Shown here: positions 12,337 to 22,618 of the stretch, in pieces
Layout: every line of letters begins with the position of its first letter
Numbering within the stretch: position 1 is the first letter of the stretch
Assembly: GCA_964019695.1 (NCBI GenBank)
Contig: OZ026526.1
Span: 10,311,254 to 10,375,253, forward strand
Origin: Loripinus fragilis
Lineage: Eukaryota > Mollusca > Bivalvia > Lucinida > Lucinidae
DNA length: 64,000 bases
Reading direction: 5' to 3'
Made by a program: the position numbers and the translations under genes
The notes under the pieces: generated by a model
What the model saw: the letters and a program-made list of their open reading frames with translations, nothing else
Database searches by the model: none
Told to the model about the DNA's origin: nothing

Positions 12337-12459
12337 GAGCTTGAAGTTCGGTCCTTATAACACTACCAAAAGTTCCATAATGTCGTTAGTAATGACATTT
12401 GGTCTTTTGCTTTTGGTATTGAGGCTATATAATGGATATAAGGACCGAACTTCAAGCTC
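12337..12459. repeat. Hairpin
   Basis: GAGCTTGAAGTTCGGTCCTT pairs perfectly with AAGGACCGAACTTCAAGCTC, with imperfect inner pairing (ACCAAAAG/CTTTTGGT). Confidence 0.65.
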
Positions 12460-12922
12460 CTGTGGACAAATACGTAGTTTCTAACAGATTGTTTCTATCT
12501 GAATTATTTTACGTGACGTAAAGCGCCCGTCTGATGCTGACTGAAAAATTGGAAGATCAGCATCAGCAACTGGTTTCAATTAAATTTGATTGGTTAACCT
12601 CAAGCATGAAAGCGCAATATTAACAAATAATAGAGCCAGGAATGTGAATATTAGACGACGCAATATTGTCGATAAAGGTCATAGCTAGCAAGATTTTACC
12701 ATGTTCAGTTTTATAGACATAACAATTGATGCAAGTTGTACTACATGTATTCGTTTCTCTAGAAGACAGTCGTCAAGAGAGAGAATTCATGATTTACAAG
12801 TATAACTGCAACAGCAGTAAGTTGCTGAATTATTCATATATATGTCTAAATAACAAGTATAAACTTTCACAAAAAAGCTTGGCCTACGATAAGCACAAAA
12901 CGTTTTTATAGCAAAGTGTTTT

Positions 12923-12943
12923 GGCGGGCGGGCGGGCGGGCGG
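12923..12943. repeat. GGGC tetranucleotide run
   Basis: Five tandem GGGC units. Runs of this type often accompany simple-repeat expansion. Confidence 0.8.
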
Positions 12944-13243
12944 ACATTCTAATCAGTACTTGATGTTAGGAGATAGCTCATTTTAATCGTATGTCACCCA
13001 ACTTAATCTACGTTCGATGCTAAGTATATTTAATTCTAAATAAGACAAAACGATTTAAATAGAATGTAAACATAGTTTACCATTAGCACTTTTCTTTGAC
13101 ATTGAGCCTGAAAGCCCAACCCAAATCCAAACTTATAGCTCATATATTGTCAGTAAATATATGATAGACGGTCCTATCCTTATTGTATCAATATAAAAGG
13201 GAAACTACATCAACATAAAAAGGGTTCCCAGTAACCATTTAAA

Positions 13244-13313
13244 AGCGGGCCACTTTCGGTCCACCAGCGAAACGCCATTCAAATGGCGTTTCGCTAGTGG
13301 GCCGATTGTGGCC
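13244..13313. mobile_element. MITE-E copy 2
   Basis: Same family as 316-388: the arm CACCAGCGAAACGCCATT pairs with AATGGCGTTTCGCTAGTGG. It lies 108 bases before the first supported Ig exon. Confidence 0.55.
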
Positions 13314-13420
13314 AGAGATAGTATGATGACTGGGGTTAATAAAACGTTTTTTTCACGAACCTAAGTAATTTGAAAAAGTATGACCAGACATTTCAAGTAC
13401 ATGTAATTCTTTTTTTTCAG

Positions 13421-13792
13421 GCACCATAAGAACTATACCGTCCATAGATGTTATATTAGGTCACACACCGACACTCACGTGCACGTACAATCGAAATGGC
13501 AACCCAGAATGGATGTTCATCAGATGGAACCGGGTACTTGAGTCTGAGAACGGTACGAAGAAAACACCACTGGCTTTAATGAAAAACATGGTCGGAGCCG
13601 CACCTGAGTGGCTTGAAAAAGCACCGGAGGAATTTATGGATCACGTGACATTGATGGAAACTTCTGAAGAGGGGGCGGTGTCTTTTAATATGAGGATAGA
13701 CGAGTTTAAATGCATCGACGAAGGAGAATATGAATGTGAAATATTTACATATGACCAGCCTTTAAATGCTAGGACAGCCATCCATGCTAAAG
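13421..13792 (+). CDS. Ig gene, exon with Ig domain 1
   Basis: The acceptor is a T-rich tract ending in CAG (13418-13420) and the donor is AAAG/GTAAGG at 13793. The open frame of 124 codons holds one complete Ig fold. TLTCTY carries the first Cys, MFIRWNR the core Trp, and DEGEYEC the conserved D-x-G-x-Y-x-C. A possible N-glycosylation site (ENGT) lies between them, and there is one extra Cys at 13711 (FKCID). It enters and leaves in phase 1, the usual exon unit of Ig genes. Confidence 0.82.
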
Positions 13793-16700
13793 GTAAGGAA
13801 TAGCTGGTATTTTCAATATGAATCTTTCAGGAATTATCATCATGGGCCCTAATCATGTCTGGCATTTAGTCGAGCTTGATCAGATGCCCATATCTGTTTG
13901 CAAAGGATATCAAAGTCGCCATTAGCGGGTAAATAGTCAACTAAGCATTGTTATTGACTATATAGTAGCTAAATTTTGTTTACTGTTTGGTATTAATCAA
14001 ACATAATTGGCCTGAGCTGACAAAATACTGCTTTAGAATCATTTTTGTGTCAAGGGTTGTTGTTGTTGTCCCGCTATGATATCTTTGAATAGGTATTTCA
14101 AAATTTTGAAAACTGCAAAAGGTTCATAAGTTTTCCACAATTTGATGCGTCTACTGTCACTATACACTGTACACAGTCACAGTGAACTTATCGCTTAAAT
14201 CACATTACATGTATTTGGGCAATCGAGTGATGTAACTGACATCGTACATAAATTCACTGTGACCGTGTGCAAAATAAAAGTCACTATTTGAATGCATTCT
14301 AATGCGCTGTTCCATACTATATTGTGTCGTACTTGTCAACAGCTACATTTAATAATATACGAATCTTTCGTTGCATGATAGAAGGGTAAAGCTGGGCAAC
14401 CATGCAGGAACGTATCAGCATCATATCTGCTCAATAGAGGCTCTACAAGCACCTATTGTGTTGGTGGGAGCTGACAGGATAATGGAATTGGGCTCAGCCT
14501 CCAGATATTGAAATGCGCGATAAAACTGATTTGATTCGAGATTGTAAAATGCTAACATTTAGGTAAATTATATGTATATTTATAAACCCATGCATGCCAT
14601 TCAACCGCGCAGACCTTTTGGCATGCATGGGTTAAACCAAGATCGTTTTTGTTAAGCACTACAACTTTAAAATATTTGTGACCAAGACATGTATAACACT
14701 CTTGTATTGGATTGACTAGAAACTGTTATGGTAATAAATAATCTGTTCTGTTCTGTTCTGTTATGGCACATGTGGGATTAGACTCGCTTTTACTAAATCA
14801 TTGTCAGATACCCGAGAAACTCAACACACACGCACTCACCGGTATACGCGCGCGCGAGCAATTTTAAAAACGTCTTACGTTGGAACGTGGTTACCGACTT
14901 CAATCACCACATCCTTATTTGATTTTTTTACATTACATGGGCATGTTTTTACTGTTGTTGCATTTTGATATATTAACTGTTTTGCTCATCTTCTGTAAAA
15001 TGTGCCTCGTCGCGAGAAAACCTGTATTCGGGGTTTCCGACAAAGCGAGTTTTAAACCAGTCTCCTAAGCTACAGCGACTACCTAGAAAGTTGAAATTTC
15101 ACCTGTAGCAAGTTTACATATGATACTTTCCAGAAAGCGAATAACAAAGGCGCTGATCAGACTGCGCGGATGCGCAGGCTGGTCTGCGCCTTCGTTGTTC
15201 GCAACCCCCCGAAGACCGGTTTTCTCGCGTTGTGGCACAGCTAATCTTGTTCTTAACTGGGCATCATTTAAATTGTTTGTTTATGGACTCTGAGTATTAT
15301 CATAAACTTGTTCATATTGCAGCTCATCCAGGTTCCCCAAGAATTCACGAAGACATGATCCAAGCCAAAGAAAATGACACATTTTCATTACATTGCCATG
15401 CTGACGTCGGTATACCACCGGTTGAATTAAGGTTTGTTGATTTTTAGTTTTCCGTCCGACTTTATTTTCAGCCAATTAAGCCTAGCATCTTTTTTGTTTT
15501 GTTTGATTTGATTCTTTACGTCCCAGTCAACAATTTTAGCGAAACAGCTCAGACCAAGATCAGACGCCACACAACGTGCCGTCTGATCAGGGTCTCCACT
15601 TTTTGCTAACCGAATGCTGTTTTAAGATTTGAATAAAATTTAAATTACTATCAAACAATCATAGAACTACAAATGGACTCGTCCAATTGATAACCTCCCC
15701 AGCACCTAGAGCTTACCGACAGCATGGCACAACTAACAAAATTACAGGCACGTGTGCCTCGAGAACTTAGATTAGCCTGGAATATCCACCTAGCCTGATC
15801 AACGCCTTTGTTATTCGCTTATTGGAAAATATCATATCTGAACTTGCTACGAGCATAATTTCAATTTTCTAGATAGTCTCTGTAGCTGAGAAGGCTGGTT
15901 TGAATCTCACTTAGTTGGAAACCCCGAAGACAGATTTTCTCGCGTCCATTTATAATGGAAGAGCAGCAACTCAATATATTTAAAGTCACAAAGCTATCTG
16001 AGTAATTTCCCGTTAGCTGTAATTTTGCTGCTTTTTCAATCTGACAATTCATGAGAATCAGCTGTATTTTTTTCGATGATTAGAGAAGATGTCCCAAAAT
16101 TTGTCGTCTACTGCGGTCGTAATTGGCGCAGTTAAGGTAAAACATACTGGTATGTTGAAGTAAAAAAAGTGATGCTAATAAGAGCTTATATGACTTAGAA
16201 TGTATATCGACATTGCATAAATAAAGCATAATGATCATATTGGGCGAGCCAGTAAGGAATTATAGAACAATTTTTGTGTTTGAAGAAAAACATCATTTCA
16301 GGTAGAAACCTGATCTTGAAATATATCCGAGGTTCTGGATTGGGGGTCTGGAATACACTATTCATTAAAAAATTAGCCCATTATTCATCTCATTAAAATT
16401 TTGGGTTATTCATTAAAATAAGACCAATTATTCATTAAAAGTAAGAAAGGTGGCAAAGAAATCTGATTATTCACTATTCATTAATTTTATCTTCAATTCA
16501 TTAAAAAAATAGGATTATTCATTAATTTTTAGGCCCTCATTAATCACTATTCATTTTTTTTGGCTAATTATTCTCTATTCATTATAAAAAGTGTCATTAT
16601 TCACTAATCATTATACCCCATCCAGACCCTCATATCTAAAGTCATGTACACGTATTTTGATTATTCTGGACCATAAGGATTATAGAGAATACTAGGTGAG

Positions 16701-19700
16701 TGTCTTTTGATATCAAGTTTACCAGGCAAGGCTTTGAGAATGCTTTTTGACATCGCGAGGCTTACCAAGCGATTCAACATGCGTTCTCAAAGCCGAGCCT
16801 GGTAAACTTGATATCAAAAAGACGCGAACCTGGTATTATATTTATCAGCTAACCCATTGTTTCACTCTTCAAACTAGCGATTATGACGTAGTTTTCTATT
16901 TTTGTGTTGATTCAGCGTCATTAGCGACGTCATTCAAAAGTGCAACGTCATCATGACCTGATAAAGGCACATGTCGTGAGATAGACAACGTTTATCAGGC
17001 AACGTGCAACAATGCAGTTAATATGAGAGGTACTGTCCTGCCAGCCAAGAGTGACAGTGACATAATGTTTTGTTTACAAAGTTATCAGAGACTTAGAATC
17101 GATAGATCACTTGTGTATTAATCCTATCCGCAGGAGGATAGGATTAATCATACACAAGTGATCTGCCCATTCGCGCGTTGGCTCAAGTAAAGTGTACACG
17201 TTAGTGTTGTACTTAGCAATTGTAAACAAAGTATTACGTCACTGTCACTCTTGGTTGGCACGATAGTAACTGATTAACAATAGTTTGTTATATGACTGGA
17301 GAGAATCCTGTCTCCTGATTGGATCGATTAGCATCGATTCCTCTGCTTTGACGCCAATAAAAAAATGGATTTAAAAAAAATCAAGACCGCTTTCAAAAGC
17401 CACAAAATTTCATTTATAATATGATATATAGACTTTGCAAAACTTTTTATATTAAGTTTCAATATTGTGCAATTCGTATCATAAAAGCTTCATTGTTTGC
17501 TTACAATAAAATATTTAGGTAATATGGTCTATGGAAATTTCAATTGCACGTCAATATACATACAACTTAATTGTTTTAATTCCAGTTGGTCATATAAACC
17601 TAAAGGAAGAAATGTATGGCAATTACTTGAAGAAGGTGTTAAACAGGAAAACAGTAGATCACGTGATTGCAACTTTAAAGCACTGTCAAGTGTTCCAGTA
17701 TTTATGTCTGAGGAACTAGATGGCGCTTTATTCAGGTGTATGACGTCACCGGAAACGGGTGAAGAGGGAGACCATAGCAATAGGGACGAAGTTCTGTTAC
17801 AGCTACATCGTAAGTTTTATCTTTTGGTTTCATTTGAAACCCTTTACAATATATACTCGAATGTGTTTTTTTATAATTTGACAAGGCATAGCAATGACAT
17901 GATTGCAGGCACACCACAACCTATGACACATAACAGTAGAATTGCCACTTTAATTGAAGCAAATTTCAACCACTGGAAGGCATAATATGTTAATTAATAA
18001 TCAAATCTTCGTCCTAGATTCTCTTTTTAAACACATTGTTTAGTTCGCACAGATGCTACCTAGCATACTCAGTGTACTAAAATCAAATCAACAACATGTG
18101 ATAAAACAAAGCAATAAACTTGCAATAATTAGCTCATACATGACAAACCGTCAGATATAAAGAAAACGACTTGGTGTAAACAATATTTTATTAACTTTAA
18201 TTTAATTGCAAGCATACAATAGCATGATAAACAGAGAAAAGGTCAACAGGATTTGAAAACGAGCATAAATGCTTACATTAATCATCTCCTGAGAAAACGA
18301 CTTGTTGGAGACATATAATCGTTCCTCACACATATGGGTTCTTGCGTGAGAGCAGCACGTTTCCCCAGAAGCAAAATACTGTTGTCTATTTTAGTTATAC
18401 CTCATCATTATACCGTACATGTACAGGGTCAAGGGGGAAATAAAAACGAGGTCCACATCAGAAATAAGGGTGAGGTTGGTACCATAAAGCTAGTTTAAGC
18501 CCTCCAGTAAATAATGTTTAACTGGCCGTTCTTTTGTGGATCCATTTTGTTATTTATGTTTCGTGTCTATCATGCTGTCTTGTCTGTTCATGGCACAGCC
18601 TTGTCGTCACCTGCTGGGAAAGGGCTGGTCTCTCGGGTCTCTTGTATTTGATATTTTCTTGTGTTTTTGTCACTTTCCAATGTGGTGTTCTGGGTCGGTA
18701 GTGGTACTTGGTTGTATCGACTCCTGCCTTCTTCCTTACTTTGTTCAGATTCTACTGTCAAATCAAATATGCTCGTAATTTGATCTAAACTGAGTTCGGT
18801 TATAAAACGGTAGAAACGGCCACCATAACAACAATTATGGTGACAAAACGGACGAATACATATAAATCAGCATGCTTTATTTCATGAATGCTCATGCAGT
18901 ATGGCAATTTACACCTATGAAGAGATAGGTTTCATTTTTCAGTAGTTCTGTTGGTAGAGAGCGTTCACTTTCAGAGTGGGAGGTAACTGGTTTCAACTGG
19001 GCCGCACCATACCAAAGGTGTAAATAGAGAATACTAGGTGAGTGTCTTTTGATATCAAGTTTACCAGGCAAGGCTTTGAAAACGCCAGTTGACATCGCGA
19101 GGCTTGCCAAGGGATTCAACAAGTGTTCTCAAACCTGAGCCTGGTAAACTTGATATCAAAAGACGCAAACCTGGTATTCTATTTATCAGTTTACCCATTG
19201 TTTCACTATTAAAACTAACGATTATGACGTAATTTTCGATTTTTGTGTTGATTCAGCGTCATTTACGACGTCATTCAAAAAGTGCAACGTCAGCATGACC
19301 TGATAAAGGCACATGCCGTGAGATAGACAAAGTTTATCAGGCAACGTGCAACAATGCATTTAATATGAGAGGAAACTGATAAAATTGGTCCTAGAAGCTG
19401 GCATAAAAACGGGTTGTGCTAGAAAGACAGAGCAAGGCTGGTAAGTATATGCTAAATATATTGGTATGTCGCAAAATTGATACGCAACATAAAAAAAGGT
19501 TTCTTTATATTTATCTTTATTACTGATATTCCTTTTTCACTATTAAAACTAAATCTTGTATGGGAATTTTATTTCTGCAGGCAAAACAACAACAACAACG
19601 CCGGCAACCACCACAGCTTGCACAGGGGTTACATGTGACCAGCAAGATATCATAGGTAAATCTTTGTTGTCAAACATCATAAATTAGACTTATAATATGA

Positions 19701-21226
19701 GCCGCCGCATATGATTTCCAACAATGTGGCATTTAGACAAGTGTAGACTCAGACGAGCCTGTACAGCCTCTTTTTAAGCTTAGAAACTCCAAATGATGTT
19801 CAGTAAGTAGCTTAGCACTCTTAGAATATTCAAGCGACTAGCAAAGGCTCTGATCAGACTGCGCGTATGCGCAGGCTGATCTGAGGCTTTGCTGGTCGGA
19901 CATACCACATTGTTGGAAATCCCATGCCACGGCTCATATATATAAGCATTTTTTTCCTACCATTAAGGGAATACTTCTGTTCAAAAAGCATAAAACATGA
20001 GAACACTCACTTTTGTTGCTATTCTTGGTGACGTGGTGGTTTGTAATATGCTCATATATAAAAGAAATATTTAAAATCAGACAATCAAATTCAAATATTG
20101 AAAAGAGTGTTTATCACTCATTCTTGCTATTCAGCATGTTTAAGATTACTTAATTTCTTAAGCTTAACTCATTGTCGTTTTCAGCGACCACAATCCTAAA
20201 ACTTTACTACATACATGAAAAAAAAATGGAAGATCTTTTATTGCAAGAAAACAATCTTGGCATTAGACATATAAAAAGGAAAAAAAACAATATTAATCCT
20301 GATGCCATTTCAAGAATTTTAATGTGACTTTTAACATATTTAAAATATTGATTTGTACAGTAATGTCAGTTTATACATGTCTTCTTATGCTTTGCATATG
20401 TAAGTTTGTGTGATTTGGAAAACAAAACTTTATCATTAATCTCTCTTTTCGTTGAAGGAGGAAAGTGTAATGCACATAAGCAGCCCACTATTTCATTAAA
20501 TTTAATCAGTCGTTTTCACTAGCATTAAGTATACTATATATGTAAATGTGATAATTTAGATTAGACATTGTGGGAAATATTCATAAATTCACTTTTCTGG
20601 ATTGGGAATTCAGAAAAAAACCCGTGTAAAACAGCCACTCAAAAATACACAAAATACAGATCTTTATGACAAGTGGTAGCTTAATGAAGGTCGAAAGCAT
20701 TGCAGAATTCTCCCCTAGGAGTATTCTGCAATACTTTTCACTTGCATTAAGCGATAATTAGTCGTGAAAAACTTTTTTTGTCTTTTTGAGAGTGGCCTTT
20801 TTACGAAGGCTTTACTGAATATGTATTTGTGACTCTTAGCTACATAGTGGGGGTTTCTTCTAATTTGGAACGTCATATCTGGATTAAGAATTAACACAAA
20901 AAAGCTTGATATTCACGTTTGGAACATGTCTTTCGTTATGTAGACCATAAAATTATCTAAATAATATCTTTACTATTAATTTTGTTTGGTAAAATTCTTT
21001 TTATGATTTTTTAAGACTATTGTTGTTAAAGTTTATAAGACTGTTTTGCTGGTGTTTTCTCATATCTTTCTTGTTACAGTAACTAATGTTAGAGTTGCTA
21101 ACAACGTTTGTTCAATTTGTTACAGATGAGAGCAGCTCAGCTAATGTATGTGCTCAATCCCTTACAACTTCATTCCTGGTAACATTGGCAACAGGAGTTA
21201 TTTCAAGGACATTATATCATAGCTAA
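13421..21226 (+). CDS. Two-Ig-domain surface protein with Thr-rich stalk (5' end missing)
   Basis: Spliced model of five coding exons: 13421-13792, 15323-15431, 17586-17809, 19581-19655 and 21126-21226. Every junction is AG/GT and phases agree (1, 2, 1, 1), giving about 292 residues before a TAA at 21224-21226. Ig domain 1 has Cys at 13480, Trp at 13525 (IRWNR) and DEGEYEC ending in Cys at 13735. Ig domain 2 has Cys at 15394, Trp at 17587 and DGALFRC with Cys at 17737. A KTTTTTP stalk and a hydrophobic C-terminus follow. Likely role by family: extracellular recognition or adhesion protein held at the membrane; ligand unknown. The first exon enters in phase 1, as is usual after a signal-peptide exon, but no convincing signal exon was found upstream, so the model is 5' partial. 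A candidate ATTAAA poly(A) signal lies at 21423-21428. Confidence 0.75.
14743..14762. repeat. CTGTT pentanucleotide run
   Basis: Four CTGTT units; a similar run occurs at 39208-39226. Confidence 0.8.
15000..15240. mobile_element. MITE-H with core hairpin
   Basis: Ends CTCGTCGCGAGAAAACCTG and CGGTTTTCTCGCGTTGTGGC are inverted repeats. It contains the GATCAG/TGCGCA hairpin at 15150-15190. Partial relatives lie at 12150-12290 and 15740-15945. Confidence 0.55.
15323..15431 (+). CDS. Ig gene, exon with N-terminal half of Ig domain 2
   Basis: The acceptor is TTCATATTGCAG and the donor AAG/GTTTGT. It starts in phase 1 and ends in phase 2. It encodes about 36 residues, including an NDT glycosylation motif and SLHCHAD with the first Ig Cys (15394). 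The domain is completed by the next exon, where the core Trp is the second codon. The exon begins only about 80 bases after a foldback element (15000-15240). Confidence 0.72.
15537..15606. repeat. GATCAG-core hairpin
   Basis: ACCAAGATCAGACGCCAC pairs with GTGCCGTCTGATCAGGGT, with outer arms GCGAAACAG and TTTTTGCTAAC. It is 106 bases after the exon donor at 15431. Confidence 0.55.
16355..16615. repeat. ATTATTCATTAAAA degenerate array
   Basis: About fifteen loosely spaced copies of ATTATTCATTAAAA or ATTCATT with variable filler, inside an Ig-gene intron. No coding sense. Confidence 0.75.
16681..17030 (+). mobile_element. MITE-C copy 1 (interrupted)
   Basis: A repeat with a long foldback half: TATCAAGTTTACCAGGCAAG pairs with the reversed GCCTGGTAAACTTGATATCA about 110 bases on. 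A tail with TGATTCAGCGTCATTAGCGA follows. Its 3' end is cut by MITE-A at 17031. Confidence 0.7.
17031..17268. mobile_element. MITE-A copy 2, nested in MITE-C
   Basis: Same termini (TACTGTCCTGCCAGCCAAGA) and the same central hairpin as the copy at 3353. It splits MITE-C copy 1 between GAGAGG and AACTGAT, words that are adjacent in the intact MITE-C at 19021. It lies in intron 3 (15432-17585) of the Ig model. Confidence 0.75.
17586..17809 (+). CDS. Ig gene, exon with C-terminal half of Ig domain 2
   Basis: The acceptor is TTTTAATTCCAG and the donor CATC/GTAAGT. The phase-2 entry rebuilds a Ser before WSYKPKG, so the joined C-strand reads VELSWSYK. The second Ig Cys is in ALFRC at 17737. The open frame continues into the intron at both ends, so the splice sites and phase fit decide the boundaries. 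It exits in phase 1. Confidence 0.75.
18420..18780 (+). mobile_element. Retroelement tail copy in Ig-gene intron
   Basis: Contains the tail blocks TTTAAGCCCTCCAGTAAATA, GGCACAGCCTTGTCGTCACC, TGCTGGGAAAGGGCTGG and GTACTTGGTTGTATCGACTC, in the order seen at 36580-36830 and 58370-58620. The 80-codon frame in it is part of the repeat, not a gene. Confidence 0.5.
19021..19384 (+). mobile_element. MITE-C copy 2 (intact)
   Basis: Matches copy 1 nearly base for base and carries the uninterrupted end GAGAGGAAACTGATAAAA. It lies in intron 4 (17810-19580) of the Ig model. Confidence 0.7.
19581..19655 (+). CDS. Ig gene, Thr-rich stalk exon
   Basis: A 75-base exon flanked by TTTCTGCAG and ATAG/GTAAAT, entering and leaving in phase 1. 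It encodes a run of Thr with Pro (KTTTTTPATTTAC) and then GVTCDQQDII. This looks like a short O-glycosylated stalk between the Ig domains and the membrane end. It carries two Cys outside the Ig folds. Confidence 0.68.
   Translation, partial: AKQQQQRRQPPQLAQGLHVTSKIS
19699..19937 (-). mobile_element. MITE-B copy 4
   Basis: Full-length copy in reverse orientation (GAGCCGCCGCATATGATTTC at left, CATGCCACGGCTCAT at right), placed 44 bases after the stalk exon donor of the Ig gene. Confidence 0.7.
20611..20818. mobile_element. MITE-D copy 3
   Basis: Decayed copy in the last intron of the Ig gene: CCGTGTAAAACAGCCACTC, the hairpin at 20690-20740 and AGGCTTTACTG at the end. Confidence 0.6.
21126..21226 (+). 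CDS. Ig gene, last coding exon (hydrophobic C-terminus)
   Basis: The acceptor is TTTGTTACAG. Phase-1 entry gives DESSSANVCAQ, then a hydrophobic stretch TSFLVTLATGVIS, then RTLYHS and TAA. The small-residue cluster followed by a short hydrophobic tail resembles a GPI-attachment signal. The polar end makes a short single-pass anchor an alternative. I cannot separate the two by eye. Confidence 0.66.
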
Positions 21227-21422
21227 TATCAACAGCAGAGAGTGTACAAACTGAGTGACTGGGAATGATTGGGTATTTATAGACTGAAGTGTTCCTCTGT
21301 CATAGTCAGTCAGAACAAAAAAAGTCCAAATCCTACCAAGTGCTGGCGCAACACTGCTCATACACCATTTTTAACTGATCTATATTTATATCATAATTGG
21401 TACAATACAGTTTGAATGTTTC

Positions 21423-21428
21423 ATTAAA
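21423..21428 (+). terminator. Candidate poly(A) signal of the Ig gene
   Basis: ATTAAA about 200 bases after the stop codon of the Ig gene. It is the common variant of AATAAA. Position is the only support. Confidence 0.35.
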
Positions 21429-22133
21429 CACTTGGATGGGTCACCTGTTCAAATTAAAAAAACTGTATTGTTTTGTCAATTGAGATAGTGTTTGTCGTAA
21501 CAAACAGAGACGACACAGAAAAAGTGCGCTATAGTGACATTCATCAAGACTTTCACTGTTTGCCAAAGTTTCCCCGTAATCACTTTTCCAGTCAAAATTG
21601 GATTTAGACCAAATACCTTAAAATTCAACAAACAGTAAAGCTTTATAGCAGTCGCCTTAGACAATGTTAATATGCAAGCATTTTTAAATGCAATCTTCTT
21701 TGGCAGATATTTACATGGATAAAAAAATCAGAGGGAATTTTATAAGAATACTAAAAATCTACATAAATCTAACAAGACAAATCTGGAGTTTGAGGAAGCT
21801 TTATTAGAGAAACTCAAAGCATATAGCTGAATAATTGATAAACTTGGAAGTTGGAGCTTCCAATATGATTATAACCTGATCTAACCAAATAGTAAGTCTA
21901 GATCGGGTTTGAATCAGATTGTTGAAGCTTCAGTCTTGCAGCAAAGTAAACATGATGTGTAAACTTCACATGTTTTTAATCAGTATGTTAGAATTACTGG
22001 ATGATTTTGAATGAAGTGCAATAGAACGCATACACGTCATATCACTCAAATTGGAAGAGAGAGTAAGTATGGAAGTGTAAATAAATAGAGAACTACTAGT
22101 ATACAGGGTTAATCATTAAGAGGGACAGCTGTC

Positions 22134-22250
22134 ATCCCTGGTAACCCAGGTGTTACCCATTACGTTAATGTTCATTCGTGATGAGTAACGTAATGGTTCA
22201 CACCTGGGTTACAGGGGATGAGATGGTTCACACCTGGTAACCCAGGTGTG
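22134..22250. repeat. Double hairpin
   Basis: ATCCCTGGTAACCCAGGTGT and ACCCATTACGTTA pair with TAACGTAATGG and CACACCTGGGTTACAGGGGA. A second short hairpin, CACACCTGG-TAAC-CCAGGTGTG, follows at 22229-22250 and repeats the same arm. Confidence 0.6.
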
Positions 22251-22334
22251 CCTCATTATGATACTTTTCACAAGGGGATGGACAATTGCGAACATCATCA
22301 AGTCTCATGGATTTGATAAATGACCCCGTGTATG

Positions 22335-22618
22335 ATAAATATAGAATACTAGGTGAGTGTCTTTTGATATGAAGTTTACCAGGCAAAGCTTTGAAAACGC
22401 TGATTGGCATTGCGAGGCTGTCCGAGCAATTCAACATGGACTCTCAAAGCCGAGCCTGGTAAACTTGATATCAAAAGACCCGAACCTGGTATTCCTTTTA
22501 TCAGTTTACCAATTGTTTCACTCTTCAAACTCGCGATTATGACGTAATTTTCGATTATTGTGTCGATTCAGTGTCATTGGCGACGTCATGCAGTTAATAT
22601 GAGAGGAAACTGATAAAA
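22335..22618 (+). mobile_element. MITE-C copy 3 (internal deletion)
   Basis: Same ends as copy 2, but lacks about 95 bases between GACGTCAT and GCAGTTAATATGAGAGG. It lies about 1.1 kb after the Ig gene stop codon. Confidence 0.7.

Larger units (their letters stand above)
7491..13243. other. Gene-free region upstream of the Ig gene
   Basis: Apart from the MITEs, hairpins and repeat listed, nothing is supported. Unmatched parts are 7491-8335, 8403-8819, 8972-9478, 9548-10190, 10262-11063 and 12460-13243. Half-copies of the GATCAG hairpin occur near 10985-11025. The missing signal-peptide exon of the Ig gene should lie here or further upstream. The most hydrophobic candidate, MAKSIVLF at 9888 with VLLLYILLLLIH, has only a weak donor. 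Confidence 0.4.
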
